DNA of 8,614 nucleotides, taken from Gammaproteobacteria bacterium. GTDB lineage: Bacteria > Pseudomonadota > Gammaproteobacteria > Thiohalorhabdales > Thiohalorhabdaceae. The notes beneath the pieces are model-generated. The model did not search any database. It was not told the origin of the DNA and was given only the letters and a program-made list of their open reading frames with translations. Position 1 is the first letter of the stretch, and each line of letters begins with the position of its first letter. Position numbers and translations under genes: made by a program. The stretch spans positions 1 through 8,614 of the forward strand of contig JAHEOG010000138.1 of NCBI GenBank assembly GCA_018609925.1, written 5' to 3'. Below, piece by piece: positions 1 through 7,100 of the stretch.

Positions 1-235
1 CGGTACCGGTACGGTCTCCGAAGCGTTTTTGCCGGTCGGCTCTGCCGTTGCCGTCGTTGTCCTTCAGGGCGACTATCCCCTTGCCGTCGGAAGCGCAGTC
101 CTCCCGGCGCAGGGCGGCGTAGACCGTTCCGTTGTCGCGCATCGCCAGATGGCCGAGCCAGCCCAGGTCCCGCGCGAAGACCTTGGCCTCGAAGCCCTGG
201 GGCACCCGGATCTTGACCTCCGGAGCGGGCTCCAG
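1..235 (-). CDS. PQQ-type sugar/sorbosone dehydrogenase-like protein, N-terminal part; 3' end beyond the window, 5' end possibly lost
   Basis: The minus-strand frame is open from just after the CMD stop codon to the left edge (78 complete codons). It reads like the start of a glucose/sorbosone dehydrogenase beta-propeller: a 'VKIRVPQGFEAKVFARDLG' opening, then a 'LAMRDNGTVYAAL' strand, then 'GIVALKDNDGNGRADR' with an Asp/Asn-rich turn, and 'RFGDRTGT' at the edge. Known members are periplasmic, usually PQQ-dependent sugar or aldehyde-sugar oxidases, and carry a signal peptide before this point. Here none can be encoded in frame, because upstream codons in the same frame are those of the CMD gene, ended by TAG at 236-238. 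The only in-frame start candidates are CTG at 235, GTG at 205 (GGAGG lies 11 bases upstream) and ATG at 142, which would cut into the domain. I infer either a 5'-truncated remnant or a cytoplasmic or fused product. The fold call is fairly secure; whether it is expressed is uncertain. The right boundary given is the first codon after the stop. Confidence 0.6.
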   Translation of the reverse strand, partial: MEPAPEVKIRVPQGFEAKVFARDLGWLGHLAMRDNGTVYAALRREDCASDGKGIVALKDNDGNGRADRQKRFGDRTGT

Positions 236-631
236 CTACCCCTCGGTGGACCCCCCCTCGGCCTCGGCGAATGCCCTGCGGGCTGCCGAAGCACCATTCA
301 TGGCAGCGGGGAAGCCGGCGTAGACCGCCATCTGGGTGATGATCTCGACGATCTCCTGGCGGGTCAGGCCCACGTTCAGGCCGCCGCGAATATGGGCCCG
401 GAGCTGGGGCTCGGCGTTGCCCTGGGCACAGAGGGCGGCGATTGTGGCGATCTGACGCTCCCGCAGACCCAGTGCCTCGCGGCTGTAGATCTCGCCGAAT
501 GCGAATTCAAGGATGTAGCGCGCCAGGTCGGGGGCGATATCCTCCAGCCCCCGGACCGCTGCTTCGCCGTGCTCGCCGTGGATCTCGGCGAGCTTGGCCG
601 CTCCCCGCTGATAACGGTCGTCGGTGGCCAT
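236..631 (-). CDS. Carboxymuconolactone decarboxylase (CMD) family protein
   Basis: This is a 131-residue all-helical protein of the CMD/AhpD superfamily, close to the size of single-domain gamma-carboxymuconolactone decarboxylases. The family core is clear: 'LGLRERQIATIAALCAQG' (residues 55-71), His80 in 'LRAHIRGGLNVGLTRQEI' and the signature 'MAVYAGFPAAMN' (101-112). It has a single cysteine (Cys68) and no CxxC pair, so an AhpD-type peroxidase-linked disulfide role is unlikely. A decarboxylase or lactone-acting role is possible, but no pcaB, pcaD or other protocatechuate-pathway gene is nearby, so the substrate is unknown. The protein has no signal peptide and should be cytoplasmic. The ATG at 629-631 is preceded by AGGAG at 638-642 with a 6-base gap, which supports this start. 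It lies downstream of metE on the same strand, but a strong hairpin separates the two, so it probably has its own promoter. Its TAG stop is followed immediately, in the same frame, by the sugar-dehydrogenase-like sequence. Confidence 0.88.
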   Translation of the reverse strand: MATDDRYQRGAAKLAEIHGEHGEAAVRGLEDIAPDLARYILEFAFGEIYSREALGLRERQIATIAALCAQGNAEPQLRAHIRGGLNVGLTRQEIVEIITQMAVYAGFPAAMNGASAARRAFAEAEGGSTEG

Positions 632-788
632 GGCCTGCTCCTGGTAGGGGTGTCAGTCATTGGGGGGTCTCGGGACGGACCCCGCCCGGGATACGAGCCC
701 AGGATAAGACCGGCGGCAGGTGCCCCCAAACGCCGACGGGGACCGGATGGCTCCGGTCCCCGTCGGGCTTCCCGCATCGGCTTGGCCT
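632..788 (-). other. metE-CMD intergenic region
   Basis: This 157-base non-coding stretch contains the hairpin at 733-766, described separately. It also holds a smaller inverted repeat at 664-683 (GGGGTC, 8-base loop, GACCCC) that would lie in the 5' leader of the CMD transcript, and the CMD ribosome binding site AGGAG at 638-642. A promoter for the CMD gene should lie between about 680 and 730. On the minus strand a TTATCC/GTATCC pair of A+T-leaning hexamers sits near 692-708, but I cannot assign convincing -35 and -10 boxes. I see no small open reading frame with family likeness here. Confidence 0.5.
733..766 (-). terminator. Probable metE transcription terminator hairpin
   Basis: There is a perfect 15-bp inverted repeat (arms 733-747 CCGACGGGGACCGGA and 752-766 TCCGGTCCCCGTCGG) with a 4-base loop, starting 22 bases after the metE stop codon. 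In the metE transcript the stem is followed by CGTTTGGGGG, so the U-run is only three bases. This is a very stable but U-poor terminator, as is common in G+C-rich genomes. It may depend on Rho or act mainly to protect the metE 3' end. The stem is symmetric and could act on either strand, but no plus-strand gene reaches it. Confidence 0.72.
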
Positions 789-3080
789 TTAGGCGGGCTG
801 GCGCTCCCGCACCTGCTTGGCGGCCGCCACCATGTTCGCCAAGGCCGGTCGGACCTCCTCCCACGAGCGGGTCTTCAGACCGCAGTCCGGATTGACCCAG
901 AGCCGCTCGCGGGGGATGACCTCCTCCGCCTTGGCCAGCAGCCGGGCCATCTCCTCCACCATCGGCACCCGGGGGCTGTGGATGTCGTAGACCCCGGGGC
1001 CGATCTCGTTGGGGTAGTCGAACTCCCGGAAGATGTCCAGCAGCTCCATGTCCGAGCGCGACGCTTCGACGGAGATGACATCGGCGTCCAGATCGGCGAT
1101 GGCCTCGATGATGTCGTTGAACTCGGCGTAGCACATGTGGGTATGGACCTGGGTGCCATCCTCCACGCCACTGGTGGCCAATCGGAAGGACTCCACGGCC
1201 CATTCCAGGTAGCTTTCCCAGTCCTTGCGCCGCAGGGGCAGCCCCTCCCGCAGGGCGGGCTCGTCCACCTGGATCGCCCGGATACCGGCACTTTCCAGGT
1301 CATTGACCTCGTCCCGCAGGGCCAGGGCGATCTGGCGGGTGGTCTCGGAGCGGGGCTGGTCGTCGCGGACGAAGGACCACTGGAGCATGGTCACCGGCCC
1401 CGTCAGCATCCCCTTCATGGGGCGCTCGGTCAGGGACTGGGCGTAGGTGCTCCAGTCCACGGTCATGGGCTCGGGGCGCTCGACGTCGCCGAAGATCACC
1501 GGGGGGCGCACACATCGGGAGCCGAAGCTCTGCACCCAGCCGCTGTCGGTAAAGGCGAAGCCGGCCAGCTGCTCGCCGAAGTACTCCACCATATCGGCGC
1601 GCTCCGGCTCGCCGTGGACCAGGACATCCAGGCCCACTTCCTCCTGGGCGGCGACCGTGTCCTTGATGGCCTCCTTCATGGCCTCGCGGTAGTCTCCCTC
1701 GGAGACATGGCCGGCCTTGTAGTCCCGGCGGGACCGCCGGATCGCTTTGGTCTGGGGGAAGGAGCCGATGGTGGTGGTGGGCAGCTCGGGGAGACCCAGA
1801 TTGGCCTCCTGCGGGGCACGGCGCTCCCGGTAGGGGGTGCTGCGCCGGGCCATGTCCGCGGTAACCGCCTTGAGCCGGTCCTGAACCGCGCTACGGTGGA
1901 TCCGCTTCGAATCCCGACGCGCCTGACTGGCCTGGCGGCTGGTGCCTAGGGCGTCGCTCACCGCATCGCGGCCCTCGCTGAGGGCGCGCTTGAGATGGAC
2001 CAGCTCGTCCAGCTTCTGGACCGCGAATGCCAGCCATTGGCGCAGCTCATCGTCCAGTCGGCCCTCCTGCTCCAGGTCCACCGGCACGTGCAGCAGCGAG
2101 CAGGCGGGGGCGATCCAGAGGCGGTCGCCGCCGATCTCCCGGGCCAACGGCTCCAGCGTATCCAGCAGCGATTCCAGATCGGCGCGCCAGACGTTGCGCC
2201 CGTCCACAACGCCGGCGGACAGAACCGTCTCTCCGGACAGGCTGCTTGCGAGGGCCTCCAGCTCTTTGGGGGCGCGCACGGCGTCGACGTGGACGCCCTC
2301 GACGGGGAGGTCGGCGAGGTGGGCCCGGTTGTCGGCCAGCTCTCCGAAGTAGGTGGCCACCATGCGCTTGAGACCGTGGCTCTTCAGCTCACCGTAGGCC
2401 CGGGGGAAGGCCTGCAGCCACTCCTCGGGCAGGTCCAGGGACAGGATGGGCTCGTCGAGCTGGACCCACTCCACCCCGTCCAGATCCGCCAGGCGCTCCA
2501 GGATCCGGCTGTAGGCGGGAATCAGGCGGTCGAGGAGCTCCAGGCGATCGAATTCGTCGCCCTTGACCTTGCCCAGCCAGAGCCAGGTGAGGGGGCCCAC
2601 CAGCATGGGCTTGACCCGGTGGCCGGCCGCCAGGGCCTCGCGGGTCTCGTCGAAGAGCTTGTTGGAGGCGATGCGGAATGCCATGTCCCGGGTGAGCTCG
2701 GGGACCTGGTAGTGGTAGTTGGTATCGAACCACTTGGTCATCTCGCAGGGAGTGACCTCGTCACCGGTGGGGGCCGTGCCGCGAGCCATCCGGAAGTAGG
2801 TGTCGAGGTCCACCTCGTCGCCCGCGGCCCCGAAGCGCTCGGGGATCGCCCCCAGTAGCGTGGTGGTGTCGAGGACGTGGTCGTACCAGGAGAAATCCCC
2901 GGTAGGGACCAGATCGACGCCGGCCTCGGCTTGCTGGCGCCAGTGGCGGTGACGTAGCTCCCGCCCGGTTTCCTCGAGCTCGGAGCGGTCCGAATCCCCG
3001 GCCCAGTAGGCCTCGAGCGAGCGCTTGAGCTCGCGGCGGGCGCCGATGCGTGGGAAGCCGAGGGTGTGTGCGATGGTCAT
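789..3080 (-). CDS. metE: Cobalamin-independent methionine synthase (5-methyltetrahydropteroyltriglutamate-homocysteine S-methyltransferase)
   Basis: MetE transfers the methyl group of 5-methyltetrahydropteroyl-polyglutamate directly to homocysteine, giving methionine in the last step of methionine synthesis; it is a cytosolic zinc enzyme. The 763 residues match the usual two-barrel length (about 750-770). The N-terminal barrel begins with '[20 protein letters not shown]' (residues 7-26). The C-terminal catalytic barrel begins with '[10 protein letters not shown]' (435-444), the homocysteine-site segment. The four zinc ligands of the family can all be placed: His648 and Cys650 in '[11 protein letters not shown]', Glu672 in '[14 protein letters not shown]' and Cys733 in '[10 protein letters not shown]'. 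The gene is therefore probably intact and active. The ATG at 3078-3080 is preceded by AAGGAGGAG at 3086-3094, a very strong ribosome binding site. It diverges from metR, the classical arrangement for MetR-activated metE. No cobalamin riboswitch is visible in its short leader. The product is rich in Asp and Glu, which would fit a salt-adapted host but is not proof. Confidence 0.98.
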   Translation of the reverse strand: MTIAHTLGFPRIGARRELKRSLEAYWAGDSDRSELEETGRELRHRHWRQQAEAGVDLVPTGDFSWYDHVLDTTTLLGAIPERFGAAGDEVDLDTYFRMARGTAPTGDEVTPCEMTKWFDTNYHYQVPELTRDMAFRIASNKLFDETREALAAGHRVKPMLVGPLTWLWLGKVKGDEFDRLELLDRLIPAYSRILERLADLDGVEWVQLDEPILSLDLPEEWLQAFPRAYGELKSHGLKRMVATYFGELADNRAHLADLPVEGVHVDAVRAPKELEALASSLSGETVLSAGVVDGRNVWRADLESLLDTLEPLAREIGGDRLWIAPACSLLHVPVDLEQEGRLDDELRQWLAFAVQKLDELVHLKRALSEGRDAVSDALGTSRQASQARRDSKRIHRSAVQDRLKAVTADMARRSTPYRERRAPQEANLGLPELPTTTIGSFPQTKAIRRSRRDYKAGHVSEGDYREAMKEAIKDTVAAQEEVGLDVLVHGEPERADMVEYFGEQLAGFAFTDSGWVQSFGSRCVRPPVIFGDVERPEPMTVDWSTYAQSLTERPMKGMLTGPVTMLQWSFVRDDQPRSETTRQIALALRDEVNDLESAGIRAIQVDEPALREGLPLRRKDWESYLEWAVESFRLATSGVEDGTQVHTHMCYAEFNDIIEAIADLDADVISVEASRSDMELLDIFREFDYPNEIGPGVYDIHSPRVPMVEEMARLLAKAEEVIPRERLWVNPDCGLKTRSWEEVRPALANMVAAAKQVRERQPA

Positions 3081-3085
3081 TTGAG

Positions 3086-3094
3086 CTCCTCCTT
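3086..3094 (-). promoter_or_regulatory. Strong metE ribosome binding site
   Basis: AAGGAGGAG on the minus strand lies 5 bases before the metE ATG and is nearly a full complement to the 3' end of 16S rRNA. It agrees with the high expression expected of the slow-turnover enzyme MetE. The CTCC just upstream of it could pair with GGAG across a very short loop and partly mask it, but this would be weak. Confidence 0.8.
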
Positions 3095-3107
3095 GGGAGT
3101 TCCGGCG

Positions 3108-3127
3108 GGGGAGGGCCGACCCTCCCC
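3108..3127 (-). promoter_or_regulatory. Stable hairpin in the metE 5' leader
   Basis: Two perfectly complementary 8-base arms (GGGGAGGG at 3108-3115 and CCCTCCCC at 3120-3127) flank a 4-base loop. In the metE mRNA the stem would end about 13 bases before the AAGGAGGAG ribosome binding site. No U-run follows it, so it is unlikely to be a classic attenuator. It could stabilise the leader or affect ribosome loading. The structure is plain in the sequence; any regulatory role is inferred. Confidence 0.45.
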
Positions 3128-3155
3128 GGGGTGAGGACCTACCGTGGCCCGATCC

Positions 3156-3210
3156 GCTATTGCATTCAATCTCAAATCAATCATTATTTCCAGTAAAATA
3201 TTTCAAGCAA
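3156..3210. promoter_or_regulatory. Divergent metE/metR promoter region (A+T-rich island)
   Basis: About 55 bases are strikingly A+T-rich against G+C-rich surroundings and lie between two divergently transcribed genes, so both promoters are expected here. For metR, TAAAAT at 3194-3199 is a good -10 candidate, giving a leader of about 50 bases; CTCAAA at 3171-3176 is a poor -35 at 17-base spacing, as expected for an activator-dependent or regulated promoter. For metE on the minus strand, TTGATT (3175-3180) and TTGAAA (3200-3205) are possible -35 hexamers, but no clear -10 partner stands out. The repeated TCAAT/TCAAA motifs at 3166-3180 and a perfect ATTG-N4-CAAT inverted repeat at 3159-3170 may be regulator contacts. 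Confidence 0.6.
3193..3205 (+). promoter_or_regulatory. Candidate MetR operator
   Basis: GTAAAATATTTCA resembles the enterobacterial MetR site TGAA-N5-TTCA: the right half is exact, and the left half (GTAA) matches at two of four bases. Its core AAATATTT (3196-3203) is a perfect palindrome. It overlaps the proposed metR -10 (TAAAAT), which would suit autorepression of metR, and it lies upstream of metE, as needed for activation. The family behaviour is known from Escherichia coli and Salmonella; the assignment here is an inference from a degenerate match. Confidence 0.35.
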
Positions 3211-3251
3211 GTGCGGCGTATCCCGCCCCGACCTTCGAGGAGCCACCAAGG

Positions 3252-4181
3252 ATGATCCTGGAGCTGCAGCACCTGCGACTCGTGAGCGTCCTTCGGGAAA
3301 CGGGCCGTTTGGAGGCGGCGGCACGTCGCCTGAGCCTCACGCCATCGGCCCTTTCCCATCGGATCCGGAACCTGGAGGATCGCCTTGGGGTGCCATTGTT
3401 CCTCCGCCGAACCCGCCCGATGCGGTTTACCCAGGCCGGGCAGCGGCTCCTCAATCTGGCGGATCGGGTTCTACCCGAGGTGCAGGCGGTGGAGGGCGAT
3501 CTCGACCGGCTGACCGCCGGGGAGGGGGGGCGCCTCAACATCGCCATCGAGTGCCACAGCTGCTTCGAGTGGCTCATTCCCACCATGGAGGCCTATCGGG
3601 GCGATTGGCCAGAGGTGGATATCGATCTCACCGCGGGCTGGCAGCAGGACCCCATGCCGGCGCTCCTGCGGGGGGATCTGGACCTGCTTGTGACCCCCGA
3701 TGTCCGGTTCGGGGAGGAAGCCGAATTCCAGGCCCTCTTCCACTATCCAATCCTGCTGGCGGTTCCCCCGGGGCACCGCCTGGCCGAAAGGGGCCGGGCC
3801 GACCCCACCGACCTCGCCGGCGAGACCCTGATTACCTACCCCGTGGCCCGGGACCGCCTGGACATTTTCACCCGCTTCCTCTTCCCGGCCGGTGTAGAGC
3901 CCGCCCACCATCGCACTACCGAGCTCACTGCCATGGTGGTCCAGCTCGTGGCGAGCGGGCGGGGTGTGGCGGCGCTGCCCGGCTGGGCCATGGAGGAGGC
4001 GTTGGCTCGGGGCACGGTGGTGGGGGTCCCGATCGGCGAAAGCGGGCTGGAGGGGAGCCTGTACCTGGGCCTGCGCCGGGGGGAGGGGGAATGGCCCTTC
4101 GTCCGGGCCTTCCTGGAGACCGCCCGCCGGGAGTCCGCCCGTGTCCTGCAGCGGATCGAGCCGCTGGCTGAGGCCGGCTAG
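3252..4181 (+). CDS. metR: MetR-type LysR-family transcriptional regulator of metE
   Basis: This 309-residue LysR-type regulator is near the length of E. coli MetR (317). An N-terminal winged helix-turn-helix occupies residues 1-60 ('LEAAARRLSLTPSALSHRIRNLEDRLG' pattern), followed by a linker helix and a substrate-binding-protein-like sensor domain. The run 'IECHSCFEWLIP' (99-110) is a hallmark of MetR, where the domain senses homocysteine. Further MetR-like stretches are 'LAGETLITYPVARDRLD' (188-204) and 'GVAALPGWAMEE' (238-249). I chose the ATG at 3252: GAGGAG lies at 3237-3242, and the protein then begins 'MILELQHLRLVSVL' like other MetR proteins. A GTG at 3144 is also in frame, but its 36 extra residues would be encoded by the promoter island and match nothing. 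It diverges from metE, so it most likely activates metE and represses itself. Its TAG shares bases with the stop codon of the convergent RND gene. Confidence 0.95.
   Translation: MILELQHLRLVSVLRETGRLEAAARRLSLTPSALSHRIRNLEDRLGVPLFLRRTRPMRFTQAGQRLLNLADRVLPEVQAVEGDLDRLTAGEGGRLNIAIECHSCFEWLIPTMEAYRGDWPEVDIDLTAGWQQDPMPALLRGDLDLLVTPDVRFGEEAEFQALFHYPILLAVPPGHRLAERGRADPTDLAGETLITYPVARDRLDIFTRFLFPAGVEPAHHRTTELTAMVVQLVASGRGVAALPGWAMEEALARGTVVGVPIGESGLEGSLYLGLRRGEGEWPFVRAFLETARRESARVLQRIEPLAEAG
4178..4181. other. Shared CTAG stop for convergent metR and RND gene
   Basis: The palindrome CTAG gives TAG on the plus strand (4179-4181, end of metR) and TAG on the minus strand (4180-4178, end of the RND gene). 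The two coding regions thus overlap by four bases, and there is no intergenic space for a terminator. I see no hairpin with a U-run inside either 3' end. Transcripts of either gene must run into the antisense of the other unless Rho or collision stops them. Confidence 0.95.
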
Positions 4182-7100
4182 TTGGCTCGCTGCAACGGCT
4201 GGACCCGTTCGTAGGAAGGCTCCTCTGCCCCCTCCTCCGTCTCGGGCTCGGCCGGGGCCGGGCGCCAGCGCAGGACGGATACGGTCAGCGCGGGGAGGAA
4301 GGTGAGGGAGACGACCGCCGCCCCCAGGATCCCGAACAAAACGATGGCGCCCACCCCGCGGTAGAGCTCGGTGCCTTCCCCGGGCAGGAAGACCAGGGGG
4401 GCGAGACCGAAAATGGTGGTGACGGTGGACATGGCGATGGCCCGCAGGCGCGATCGGACCGCTTCCATCACCGCCTCCCTGGCGTCCCGGATGCCTTCCC
4501 GGACGTTGGTGATGGCGCGGTGGACGATCAGGATGGGGTTGTTGACCACCGTTCCCATCAGGATCAGGAAGCCGAGCATGGTGATCATGTCGAAGGGCTG
4601 GTGGACAGAGGGCAGGCCCACCGCCGGCAGCATGGTCCCGACCCAGTTCATCAGTCGGAGCCCCACGATGCCTCCGGCCACGCCCAGGGGGATGGCGGTC
4701 ATGATGAGCAGGGGATAGCCCCAGTGGCGGAAGATCGCAACGAGCAATAGGTAGATGATGGCCGCGGCGATGAGGTAGTTGGTGGACAGGGCCTCCCGGG
4801 TGGCCTGGAGCTGGTCGCTGGCTCCGGCGATGTCCACTGAGACCTGGTTGGGGATCTGGCCGCGCTCGGCCATATGGCCAACCACCTCTTCCCGGACACG
4901 GGTCACCCCGTTCTCCAGGGCCACCGACCGCGGCGGGATGATATTCAGGGTGACAGTGCGCTGCCCATCCATGCGCCGGACCGTACTGGTGTCGACCGTC
5001 TCCCGGATCTCCGCCAGTGCCGAAAGGGGAACCACCGCGCCCTCCGGGGTGTAGACGGGGAGCTGGTCGAGGGCGTCGAGGCCGGCCCGGGACCCGTCCT
5101 CGCTGAACAGGAACATGTCGATCTTGTCGTCGGCCAGGAAGAACTCGTCGGCGTAGGCGCCGTCGGTCAATGCCGCCACGGTGAAGCCCAGCTCACTGGC
5201 GGTCATCCCGATCTCGCTGGTCCGGTCCCAGTTGGGATGCACCTCCACCAGCGGCTGGGACAGGGAGAGTGTGGAGGGCCGGGCTTGGATGCGGGGGTCG
5301 GTAAAGACCTCCTGGGCCCGCCGGTAGGCGGTCAGGGCCACGTCGTAGATGGAAGCCAGCTCCGGCCCGGAGATGTCCAGGTTGATGCTGCGCGTGCCGC
5401 CCTGGTTGCTGGTGATGATGGAGCCCCGGGAGGCGAAGGCCCGCATCCCCGGATATTGTTCGTACTTCTTGGAGATAACGTCCATCAGGGGAAGGATGTG
5501 GTCGGGGTCCTTGCTCTCGGCGATCATCATGATCTGCTGCGGCTGGATGCTCATGTAGAGGTAGGCCAAAGCGGGGACCTCGGTCTCCCCCCGCTCGAAG
5601 GCCTTCGGCCCCTTGTCCAGGTGGGGCAGGAAGTAGTCGTGCAGCTCGCCGGCGATCTCCGTCATGGCCTCCAGGTTGTAGCCGGGCGGCGCGTTCATGA
5701 CGGCGAAGGTCTTGGCTTCTTCGCCTTCCGGAAGGTACTCCGCTGGCGGCGTAAGCCAGAACAGGATGGCCCCGCTTGCCACCACCGTGCCGGTTACCGT
5801 GACCAGGCGGCGCACCCGGCCTCCGATAAGCCAGCCCACCCCGCCCGTAGCGGCCCGGCGCAGCAGTCCGTCCTCTTGGGTCTTGCCTTCCGTGCCGAAG
5901 CGCAGCCGGGCGCTGGCGGAGGGGATGACGGTGATGGCCACCAGCATGGAGGCGAGGATGGACGCCGATACGGCGATTGCGATGTCCGAGTAGAGCTGGC
6001 CCGCCTCCTCCTGGATGAACAGGATGGGCAAAAACACCAGCACCGTGGTCATGGTGGAGGCGAGCACCGCCGGCCAGACCCGCTGCACGCCTCGCACGGC
6101 CGCATCGATCCCGGTACGGCCTCGGCGGCGCTCCAGCTCGATGCTCTCGAGGACCACGATGCTGTTGTCGAGGGTCATGCCGATGGCGAAGGCCACCCCG
6201 GCCAGGGAGATGACGTTGATGGTCCGGCCCAGGGCCAGCAGCCCCAGGAAGGCGGCTATGGTGCACACCGGGATGCCCATGACCCCGACAAGCGTGGAGC
6301 GGGCGGAGCGCAGGAAGAGGAACATCACCAGGGAGGCGAACAGGGCCCCCAGCCCCAGGTTCTTCCAGATGTTGGCCAGCGAGGCCGTGACGTAGCGGAC
6401 ATCGTCGGTGGTCAGCGTCAGCTCCATGCCGCGAGGCTTCAGGACCTCGCGGTTGATCCGGTCGATCCGGGGCAGCAGGGCCTGCTTGATGTCGATGACG
6501 TTGGAGCCCGTCTCCCGACGCACCGCCAGGTTGATGACCGGGTCGCCGTTGACGAACGATTGCTCGCGGATCTCGAAGTGGCCCAGGCGCACGTCGGCCA
6601 CCTCGCCGAGCCGGGTGAAGGAATCGCCGCGGCGGGCGAGGATCAGATCCTCGATATCGGAAACGGCCTCGAACCGGCCGATGGTGCGCAGCAGGTAGCG
6701 ACGCTTGCCCGACTCCAGCTCGCCGCCCGAGATGTCGCGGTTGCGGGACACGATGGCCTCGCGCACCTCGGGCACGGTTAGGTTGCGCTCCGCCAGGCGG
6801 TCCGAATCGAGCAGGATCCGGATCTGGCGCTCGGCGCCGCCGCCCGCGCGCACCCGCGACACCCCCTGCACCTGCTCCATGCGGGTGGCCACGTGGTCCT
6901 CCACGAAGTCCTGCATCATGGTCATGTCCAGGTCGCGGGGATTGCCGGGCAGAGGCGCGACCCGGCGGTAAATGAAGGAGTTTGCTGAGAAGGAGGAGGC
7001 GAAGATCCGGGGCTGGTCGACGTTCTCGGGGTAGGAGGGCACCTGGCTGAGGGCGTTGTTGATCCGGATCAGGGTCTCGTTCATGTCCACGCCGTAGGGG

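Noticed and set aside
29..895. Plus-strand open frame of 288 codons across the left end
   Set aside because: It runs antisense through the CMD gene, the terminator and the metE end, and has low-complexity Gly/Pro/Arg content; the minus-strand genes explain the sequence.
376..1203. Minus-strand open frame of 275 codons spanning the end of metE and CMD
   Set aside because: It is the +1 shifted frame of both real genes and crosses the terminator; its composition is His/Arg/Gly-rich.
720..1949. Long plus-strand open frame antisense to metE
   Set aside because: It starts inside the terminator hairpin region, shows no family likeness, and metE on the other strand has all catalytic residues.
3144..3251. 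N-terminal extension of MetR from a GTG at 3144
   Set aside because: The extra 36 residues would be coded by the A+T-rich promoter island, have no counterpart in MetR proteins and lack a ribosome binding site; ATG at 3252 has GAGGAG and matches the family start.
3081..3251. Cobalamin or SAM riboswitch upstream of metE
   Set aside because: The whole spacer is 171 bases, lacks the conserved B12-box or SAM-core elements, and is shared with the metR promoter.
4874..6781. Open frame of about 635 codons on the plus strand, antisense to the RND gene
   Set aside because: It lies wholly within a well-conserved RND gene, its product is Gly/Gln/His-rich with no recognisable domain, and long antisense open frames are expected opposite G+C-rich coding sequence.
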